Shown here one piece after another: positions 58,266-64,000 of a DNA stretch of 64,000 bases; the first letter of the stretch is position 1; the number at the start of each line of letters is the position of its first letter. The DNA comes from Photobacterium piscicola (GTDB lineage: Bacteria; Pseudomonadota; Gammaproteobacteria; Enterobacterales; Vibrionaceae). The translations under genes were made by a program, and so were the position numbers. The notes beneath the pieces are model-generated. The model was given only the letters and a program-made list of their open reading frames with translations. It did no database searches and was not told where the DNA came from. Location: positions 124,001 through 188,000 of the forward strand of contig NZ_FUZI01000003.1 of NCBI RefSeq assembly GCF_900166965.1, written 5' to 3'.

Positions 58266-58946
58266 ATGAAAATATTAATAATTGAAGATGATCTTACTAC
58301 TCGAGAATTTGTTGCGAGAGGATTACGCGAGCATGGATTTGTAGTAGACGAAGCTGAGGATGGTCATCAAGGTTTAATGATGGCAACAAGTTGTGAATAC
58401 CAGCTGATTATTTTAGACCGTATGTTACCGCAATTAGATGGCTTGAAAGTGTTAGGAGCGTTAAGAGCAACGGAAAACCATACGCCTGTGATGATATTAA
58501 GTGCAATGGATAGCGTTGAAGATCGTGTTGTCGGTTTAACGTCGGGAAGTGATGATTATCTGACGAAGCCTTTTGCTTTAGCTGAGCTTGTTGCTCGTGC
58601 CAATATTCTTGTTAAACGTAATCAACTCGTTGCTGCGACGGTGTCGTCTGAATATAGCTATGATGATTTACGATTAGATATTAAATCACATCGTGTATGG
58701 CGTGGTTCTCGGCTGATTAATTTACAGCAAAAAGAGTTCTTGTTACTGCAATATTTAATGGAGCATGTCGAAAGTGTTGTCTCTCGTATGAGTCTATTTG
58801 AATCAGTTTGGAGCTACCATTTTGATCCAAAAACAAATGTTATTGATGTGCATATTGCTAATTTGCGTAAAAAGTTAGAACAAGAAGGAGAGCCGAGTCT
58901 CATCCATACTGTTCGAGGGGCTGGTTATGTCTTACGCCGGGTCTGA
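58266..58946 (+). CDS. OmpR-family response regulator
   Basis: From the ATG at 58266 the protein has 226 residues. The receiver domain has IIEDD at the start and the phosphorylation site Asp51 in IILDRMLP, with Lys in SDDYLTKPFA. The C-terminal winged helix has RGSRLINLQQKEFLLLQYLMEHVESVVSR and the recognition region TNVIDVHIANLRKKL. A GTG at 58239 would add nine residues without a ribosome site. It overlaps the sensor kinase by 20 bases. No specific signal is implied; the PTS neighbour and a terminator between give no link. Confidence 0.92.
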   Translation: MKILIIEDDLTTREFVARGLREHGFVVDEAEDGHQGLMMATSCEYQLIILDRMLPQLDGLKVLGALRATENHTPVMILSAMDSVEDRVVGLTSGSDDYLTKPFALAELVARANILVKRNQLVAATVSSEYSYDDLRLDIKSHRVWRGSRLINLQQKEFLLLQYLMEHVESVVSRMSLFESVWSYHFDPKTNVIDVHIANLRKKLEQEGEPSLIHTVRGAGYVLRRV

Positions 58947-60270
58947 AAACCTGTCGCGATCAACTATTTTTAAAGTGTTGATGTATTTTATTACCTGTGT
59001 CGCTTTTATATTTATTCTATTTATCAATCAGGTAGTGGTTAGTTCTGAAACGTTTTACCACCAGCAATTAAAACGTGATTTAGTTAATGAAGCTAATTTG
59101 TTTTCGATGATAGTTAATAAAGGTGACAGTGGTGCACTATATCGAACGATAGCGCAACGTAAACTAAGTAATACGACATTTAGCTACGTCATACAGCCAA
59201 CAAAGCGTATTAACAAAGAATTATTAATTTATCCAACAGCGTCTTTTATCTTTGGTCATGGTAGTAAAACATCGCAATTATCTCAGGTGATACCGTTGCC
59301 TTTAGGAATGGAATTAGTCATAAAGATTAATCCTCAATTTATGCAATCGTACCGACAAACTGTTATTCCGATGTTACTTTCTGGTATAGCGGTGCCTGTG
59401 ATTCTTATGTTGGCTGGAGCTTCATTATTTGCGGTGGTTATTTTAAAAAAATTAGCACGAGTTAATCAGGGAATGAACCGCGTTATATTGGGTGAAAAAG
59501 GGGTTAAGTTACCGGTTAGTTCTAATGATGATGAATTTGATGTGCTAGCAATGCACCTTAATTTTATGATTGAGCAAGTAGAGAAAAAAGAAACATCGTT
59601 AAAGGCATTGTCGGTCGGTATGGCGCATGATTTACGTACCCCTATTGCTCGAATGAAGCTGCGCTTAGAACGATTACTGACACAAAATACGGCGCCACAT
59701 ACCAAAGAATTAGAAGCATGTCATGATGATTTGGAAGTCTTGTTAAGTATGTTTAATGGTATGCTTGAAATTGCTAATTTAAACAGTGGTAAACAGCATA
59801 TTGATAAAGAATGGGTTGATTTGTCTCAAGTTTGTCGAGATGTGGTTGAGTTTTTATTACCCATTTCAGATGAAAAGCAACAACGACTGAGCTTTAGAGA
59901 AGATCAACCATACCGTTTACAAGGTGAACCAAGTTTATTATTTAGAGCAGTTTATAATTTAGTTGAAAATTCAATTAAATACACGCCAGAACAGGGTGAG
60001 ATTGATGTGATTGTTGACCATTTTGGTGTGGTTGTGATTGATAATGGCATGGGAGTATCTGATGAAGACAAACAACGTATTCGTGAACCCATGTTCCGTG
60101 CTGATCGTAGTCGAACTCATCAAGGATTTGGATTGGGACTGTCGTTAGTTGAAGCTGTGGTTATTCGTCATAATGGTGAGTTAGTTTTCAGTGATAATAA
60201 TCCAGGATTGCGATCACGACTGTATTTACCTCTCGCGTCTGAATTAGCAGCAAAGATTGATGAAGTATAA
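58927..60270 (+). CDS. Two-component sensor histidine kinase
   Basis: A 447-residue membrane kinase. One helix near residues 15-37 and a second near 148-173 flank a periplasmic sensor of about 110 residues. A HAMP linker (about 173-225) and the H box GMAHDLRTPIAR with His234 follow. The ATP domain has LVENSIKYTPEQG (N box), VVIDNGMGVSDED and GFGLGLSL (G boxes). It overlaps the response regulator gene by 20 bases, so both are made together. The periplasmic domain has no recognised fold; its signal is unknown. Confidence 0.92.
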   Translation: MSYAGSENLSRSTIFKVLMYFITCVAFIFILFINQVVVSSETFYHQQLKRDLVNEANLFSMIVNKGDSGALYRTIAQRKLSNTTFSYVIQPTKRINKELLIYPTASFIFGHGSKTSQLSQVIPLPLGMELVIKINPQFMQSYRQTVIPMLLSGIAVPVILMLAGASLFAVVILKKLARVNQGMNRVILGEKGVKLPVSSNDDEFDVLAMHLNFMIEQVEKKETSLKALSVGMAHDLRTPIARMKLRLERLLTQNTAPHTKELEACHDDLEVLLSMFNGMLEIANLNSGKQHIDKEWVDLSQVCRDVVEFLLPISDEKQQRLSFREDQPYRLQGEPSLLFRAVYNLVENSIKYTPEQGEIDVIVDHFGVVVIDNGMGVSDEDKQRIREPMFRADRSRTHQGFGLGLSLVEAVVIRHNGELVFSDNNPGLRSRLYLPLASELAAKIDEV

Positions 60271-60288
60271 TTAAAGATCGTTAACATC

Positions 60289-60323
60289 AAAAAAGCCCAA
60301 TCAATAGTCGATTGGGCTTTTTC
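60289..60323. terminator. Bidirectional terminator between sensor kinase and DUF3581 gene
   Basis: AAAAAGCCCAATC pairs with GATTGGGCTTTTT around a short loop, with T residues at both ends on the relevant strands. Confidence 0.85.
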
Positions 60324-60365
60324 TTAGCAATACATTCTTGAATAATCAATGAGACTGATTACTTA

Positions 60366-61082
60366 TTAACTGTTAATCGCGTTAAATTTGTCTTTGCGTT
60401 CATTAAAGCGTGACACTAAATCATCAATACCGTCTTGGCAATAAGGTTTTAAGCCACTCATTACCATACGTTTACTGCCTGTACCTACAATTTCACCATT
60501 TTCTTTAAAACAGAAATGAAGAGTAACATTGCCACGCTTGCCTTCTACTTCAATAATAGAGTTGGTTAGCTCAACAGTGGGCGCAGTAAGGTCTAAGCGA
60601 GTGAAATCAAGTTCCATACATTCATAGATCACCAATGGGCGTGTTGGGTTGATCATGATGTCTTTAGATTTCATCAACGGAACCATGATGTGAGGAAAGT
60701 TCATTCCTGAAAATTGCACATAGTTTTTAGTGACTTGTGAAATTAACACCTCATCTTTTGTGGTTTCGCCACTGCGTGTGACATCCATGTATACTTTGCC
60801 CTTACAGTCGATAACTGAGAGCTCTGTAGGGGATTTTATATCTATAAGTAGGCAGCTTGATTCATTGATCATGCCTGCAAATTCGAAGCGCATTTTTTGG
60901 CTAAGGCCAACATTTGCTAGCAGAACCGAAAATAGCAGATCGCCAGGTACACAAAAACGCTTGTTATCTTCATCGTGAATAGGGTTAAAGTCACCGGCTA
61001 CGCGTTTTGCAAAATGACTTGCTTGTGCACGAGTAAAAGATAATTCACCGCTGTTATCTGAATAATATGAATCTAAAAACAT
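60366..61082 (-). CDS. DUF3581 protein
   Basis: A 238-residue cytoplasmic protein of the DUF3581 family, which is widespread in marine gammaproteobacteria. Signature segments are FTRAQASHFAKRVAGDFNPIHDEDNKRFCVPGDLLFSVL near the N-terminus, resembling MaoC/hotdog dehydratases with the catalytic Asp-His pair spacing (DFNPIH). The rest is beta-rich. A hotdog fold is inferred; a reaction is not known. It is transcribed alone, and its 5' side has about 130 bases with the mob terminator. Confidence 0.86.
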   Translation of the reverse strand: MFLDSYYSDNSGELSFTRAQASHFAKRVAGDFNPIHDEDNKRFCVPGDLLFSVLLANVGLSQKMRFEFAGMINESSCLLIDIKSPTELSVIDCKGKVYMDVTRSGETTKDEVLISQVTKNYVQFSGMNFPHIMVPLMKSKDIMINPTRPLVIYECMELDFTRLDLTAPTVELTNSIIEVEGKRGNVTLHFCFKENGEIVGTGSKRMVMSGLKPYCQDGIDDLVSRFNERKDKFNAINS

Positions 61083-61211
61083 GTTTACTTATAATACCTA
61101 AAAATAAGACTGTCGCTATTCTACAACATAAATATCACTTTAATGGTCTAGCCAGATGATATTAATGTAAATACATATATTGATAAAATACATACTAATA
61201 ATAGCGGAAAT

Positions 61212-61241
61212 AAAAAAGCCCTTGCAAACGAGCGAGGGCTT
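61212..61241 (-). terminator. Terminator of the mob operon
   Basis: On the minus strand AAGCCCTCGC pairs with GCAAGGGCTT (one G-T pair), followed by TTTTTA. It follows the mobB-moeA stop codon by about 17 bases. Confidence 0.8.
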
Positions 61242-61257
61242 CATAAGGTTGAATGTG

Positions 61258-63036
61258 CTATAGACGTATATCAAGTGGTATTACGGTGACTTTATCACCA
61301 ATATGGGCATATTCTTGTTGTGGCGGAATTTCTATTAGGCAATTAGCCTCACTCATTGAACGTAAAATACCAGAGCCTTGTGATCCTATTGTTTTCACTG
61401 AAAGGCGACCATTGGCATCCCAGTTATAATAACCACGCAAATATTCAGTACGGCCAATACGAGATCGCAGAGGTTCTGCTGCAATAGCGGTATATGTTTG
61501 TGGCTGCCAATCTTGATAGCCTTGTTGTTTGCGAATTGCTGGCTCAACAAATTGTAAGAATGTCACCATAACAGCGACAGGATTTCCCGGTAACCCAAAG
61601 AATGGAATGTCATTAATATGACCAAAGGCGAGTGGACGTCCTGGGCGCATATTAATACGCCAGAAGTTAATTTGCCCAAGTTTATCCAATACCGTTTTGA
61701 TGTAATCAGCATCACCAACAGAAACACCACCAGAGGATAGAATCATATCTGCTTGTTGGCTGGCTTGATTTAATGTTGCTTCAAGTGTGGCTTCACTGTC
61801 TTCAATAATACCTAAATCAACCACCTCACAACCTAGATGAGTTAACAGGGCAAATAGGCTATAGCGGTTGGAATCATAAATACAGTTTTGTCGTTGTGCT
61901 TCACCGGGAGCTTGTACTTCATCACCGGTTGAGAAAATAGCGACACGAAGAGGAGTATTAATGGTTATTTCATTGAGCCCAAGTGATGCGATCATGCCAA
62001 GCTCTGGTGCTGTGATGGTTTGTCCTTTTGCGACCGCAACTTGATCAATGGCAAGATCTTCACCCGCTAGACGGACATTTTGACCCGCTTTAATGGCACC
62101 CATAGCAAGATTAAACGTGACAGTGTCACCATCTTGGTGTGCTTGTTCACGCATAATCACGGTATCAGCAGCTTGAGGTACGGGGGCACCTGTCATGATA
62201 CGTACTGCTTCACCTGCTTGTAGCGGGTGTGGATAATGATGCCCAGCAAGCACTTGACCGACAACGGTATAGCTATTGAGATCAATATCTGCGCCACGAA
62301 TAGCGTAACCATCCATCGCGGAATTAGTATGTTGTGGCACATTCACGGGTGAGAGAATATCAGTATGTACGATATGACCCAGTGCGTGTTTAAGCTCAAC
62401 GGTCAGTGGGTTATCAATGGTCTTTATTTGCGCAAGAATACGCTGACGACCTTGCTCAACCGATAACATACCTTGTGGTTGAACTTCATCACAACTGGCT
62501 GTTTTTATTGATTGTTGTTGTGATTTTGAACTGTATTTAACCACAAAATTGGTTAATTGTTCGATATCATCAATACTTATTTGCGGCAAGCTTGTATCGG
62601 TTTTGATATCACTCGCAACGGCAATAATATTATTATCATTTTGAAATAACCACGGTTTATTGATCGCTTGACGGTGTAATTCAATTTTAGGGAAATCAAG
62701 GTTTTTAAAACCTTCCACTAAAATAAGATCGAGTTGGGTTTGATCTAATTGGCGAATTAAATACGCTAAGGTTGCTTCCGTTGTTGGTGTTTCAGTGATC
62801 AATGCGCGGCGGTAACGCGAGGAGATAAGCATTTGGCTTGCACCTGCTTTGCGTAATCGGTAGCTATCTTTGCCTGGTTCATCAAGATCAAAATCATGGT
62901 GAGCATGCTTGATTACAGCGATGCGCAGACCTTGTTCAACTAAGTTAGGTAACATCGCTTCAATAAGGGTCGTTTTTCCAGTACCACTGAATGCAGCAAA
63001 GCCTAATAATGGCACTGATGCGTTAATTTGAGTCAT
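61258..63036 (-). CDS. MobB-MoeA fusion protein
   Basis: From the ATG at 63036 (GGAGCA seven bases upstream) the protein has 592 residues in two parts. Residues 1-165 are MobB, the GTP-binding accessory of molybdopterin guanine dinucleotide synthesis, with Walker [10 protein letters not shown] and [24 protein letters not shown]. Residues 190-592 are MoeA, with [45 protein letters not shown] and GLPGNPVAV. Fusion puts metal insertion beside the MGD step. It is the second MoeA copy; the first is at 3170-4414. It overlaps mobA by 14 bases. Confidence 0.93.
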   Translation of the reverse strand: MTQINASVPLLGFAAFSGTGKTTLIEAMLPNLVEQGLRIAVIKHAHHDFDLDEPGKDSYRLRKAGASQMLISSRYRRALITETPTTEATLAYLIRQLDQTQLDLILVEGFKNLDFPKIELHRQAINKPWLFQNDNNIIAVASDIKTDTSLPQISIDDIEQLTNFVVKYSSKSQQQSIKTASCDEVQPQGMLSVEQGRQRILAQIKTIDNPLTVELKHALGHIVHTDILSPVNVPQHTNSAMDGYAIRGADIDLNSYTVVGQVLAGHHYPHPLQAGEAVRIMTGAPVPQAADTVIMREQAHQDGDTVTFNLAMGAIKAGQNVRLAGEDLAIDQVAVAKGQTITAPELGMIASLGLNEITINTPLRVAIFSTGDEVQAPGEAQRQNCIYDSNRYSLFALLTHLGCEVVDLGIIEDSEATLEATLNQASQQADMILSSGGVSVGDADYIKTVLDKLGQINFWRINMRPGRPLAFGHINDIPFFGLPGNPVAVMVTFLQFVEPAIRKQQGYQDWQPQTYTAIAAEPLRSRIGRTEYLRGYYNWDANGRLSVKTIGSQGSGILRSMSEANCLIEIPPQQEYAHIGDKVTVIPLDIRL

Positions 63037-63616
63037 GGCGTGCTCCAAATTGTGATAATTCATCAGGGGTGTTGAGATTAATAAAAGCATCTGTTTGATC
63101 ACTAAAATCAACGGTGATCATATTACATTGACGATATAGTAAAATGATCTTGCGATCGCCATTAGCTAAAAAAGCTTCTAGCTTAGGTAAAATACGGCGA
63201 TGCAGTAGAGTAACAACAGGCTGAATGTAATCACCATTATGTGCAACGGCTATATCAGTATCAGGCTGACATGCTGCTGCCATTCGAGAAACTAAATCAT
63301 GGGGTAGTTGCGGGCAATCGCAAGGTACAAAACCAATCCAATCGTTATCAATGTGGTGTAAAGCTGCATGCATGCCACCGAGCGGGCCGGGATAGTTTTC
63401 AATGCTATCACCAAACACATCACCATATTGGCTGTAGATATTCTGATTACGGTTAGCATTAATGCTGATATGAGATGTTTGGGGGGTCAGTGTATCAATA
63501 ACATGTTGAATAAAGGGTTGACCTGCAAGTTCAATCAGGCCTTTATCGTTGCCTCCCATACGGCTGGCTTGGCCACCCGCTAAAATGACCCAATGGGTTT
63601 GTTCAGGCGTAGGCAT
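63023..63616 (-). CDS. mobA: Molybdenum cofactor guanylyltransferase MobA
   Basis: MobA attaches GMP to molybdenum cofactor to make the guanine-dinucleotide form used by most bacterial molybdoenzymes. From the ATG at 63616 (AAGGA upstream) the protein has 197 residues. The nucleotidyltransferase start is [23 protein letters not shown], followed by the metal-binding DxD-like [11 protein letters not shown]. It overlaps the upstream ABC ATPase by 14 bases and the downstream mobB-moeA fusion by 14 bases, giving tight coupling. A start at 63670 would add 18 residues but lacks a ribosome site. Confidence 0.94.
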   Translation of the reverse strand: MPTPEQTHWVILAGGQASRMGGNDKGLIELAGQPFIQHVIDTLTPQTSHISINANRNQNIYSQYGDVFGDSIENYPGPLGGMHAALHHIDNDWIGFVPCDCPQLPHDLVSRMAAACQPDTDIAVAHNGDYIQPVVTLLHRRILPKLEAFLANGDRKIILLYRQCNMITVDFSDQTDAFINLNTPDELSQFGARHDSN

Positions 63617-64000
63617 AATTATCCTTATTGTTTTTGATATCTGTAACGAGTTGGAGATCGGCTCGTTCAATTAATTGGGTGTCATTGATTGTCCATTGAC
63701 GGCGACAAAGTGCGGTAAGTGCATTTTGTTGGTGGCTAGTGATCACTAAACTGGTGCCACGTGACAATAAATCTTCCGCTAAAATAACTTGGCGATTGAT
63801 GGATTCTTGATCCATGCTGGCACTGGATTCATCCATTAATAATACGCTAGGTTTAAGTACCCATGCGCGTGCCATTGCGACGCGTTGACGTTCACCACCA
63901 GACAATACAGAGACATGTTCATCAGCTAAGGTTTCAAGGCCGACCATGCGTAGTGCATTAATGGCTTCATTTCTACGTTTTTGGCGATCTTTAATCGCAA
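63603..64000 (-). CDS. ABC transporter ATP-binding protein, 5' end beyond the window
   Basis: The frame is open to the right edge; at least 130 residues are present at the C-terminal side. The signature motif [15 protein letters not shown] and Walker [15 protein letters not shown] are present, then the switch histidine in VITSHQQ. The Walker A lies outside. Given its tight overlap with mobA and the fusion of mobB-moeA, import of molybdate or tungstate (as ModC or TupC) is a reasonable inference; the sequence seen does not decide this. The unusual Ser-Ser in place of Pro-Thr after the Walker B glutamate is noted. Confidence 0.85.
   Translation of the reverse strand, partial: AIKDRQKRRNEAINALRMVGLETLADEHVSVLSGGERQRVAMARAWVLKPSVLLMDESSASMDQESINRQVILAEDLLSRGTSLVITSHQQNALTALCRRQWTINDTQLIERADLQLVTDIKNNKDNYAYA

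Overview
The window reads as chromosomal DNA of a low-GC marine gammaproteobacterium. The gene set (YjjI/YjjW glycyl-radical pair, a VcINDY-like dicarboxylate transporter, Gsk, Alx, DUF3581, MobB-MoeA fusion, PtsG, YghU) suggests the Vibrionaceae, most likely Photobacterium or a close relative. This taxonomic call is an inference from gene content and base composition. No rRNA, tRNA, CRISPR array, intact insertion sequence or prophage was seen.

Layout. 0-9 kb: a truncated membrane protein gene, the RNA-binding protein CvfB, a moeA-moeB-glutaredoxin operon divergent from folE, a LysR regulator, and a yjjI-yjjW glycyl-radical enzyme/activase pair. 9-20 kb: an L,D-transpeptidase, a HAD phosphatase, the TerC-family protein Alx behind a yybP-ykoY manganese riboswitch with its own leader terminator, an orphan gene, a DASS dicarboxylate transporter, a 41-codon small gene, SanA, malic enzyme and a MenB-type enzyme. 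20-35 kb: the DEAH helicases HrpB and HrpA, a TerB-domain protein, ZntB, a divergent AraC/MATE pair, an APC amino-acid transporter, inosine-guanosine kinase and a DUF2786 protein.

36-49 kb is the accessory part: a very AT-rich polysaccharide locus with a Wzx-like flippase, five glycosyltransferases, an EpsG-type Wzy polymerase and a Wzc-like co-polymerase. It has no Wza, Wzb, initiating transferase or sugar-nucleotide genes. The Wzc-like protein has a degraded Walker A' motif and no tyrosine-rich tail. Behind a terminator that closes this operon is an 873-codon gene with a twin-arginine signal, a phage tail-fibre collar-like domain, a beta-helix-like centre and a C-terminal endosialidase-type (S74) intramolecular chaperone. 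No other phage gene lies nearby. It looks like a tailspike depolymerase adopted by the cell and linked to its own surface polysaccharide, and it is the most unusual item in the window.

49-64 kb: a decayed stretch, a haloacid-dehalogenase-like protein, YghU, a lipoprotein, a divergent DUF3861/MarR pair with tandem operator-like repeats, a zinc-ribbon-like orphan, two secreted cysteine-containing proteins (one DUF411), an XRE-type regulator, PgpB, ptsG with a good CRP site and two palindromes upstream, a two-component system, DUF3581, and a molybdenum-cofactor operon (ABC ATPase, mobA, mobB-moeA fusion) whose genes overlap by 14 bases. The window therefore carries two MoeA copies and four steps of molybdenum cofactor handling, one set at each end.
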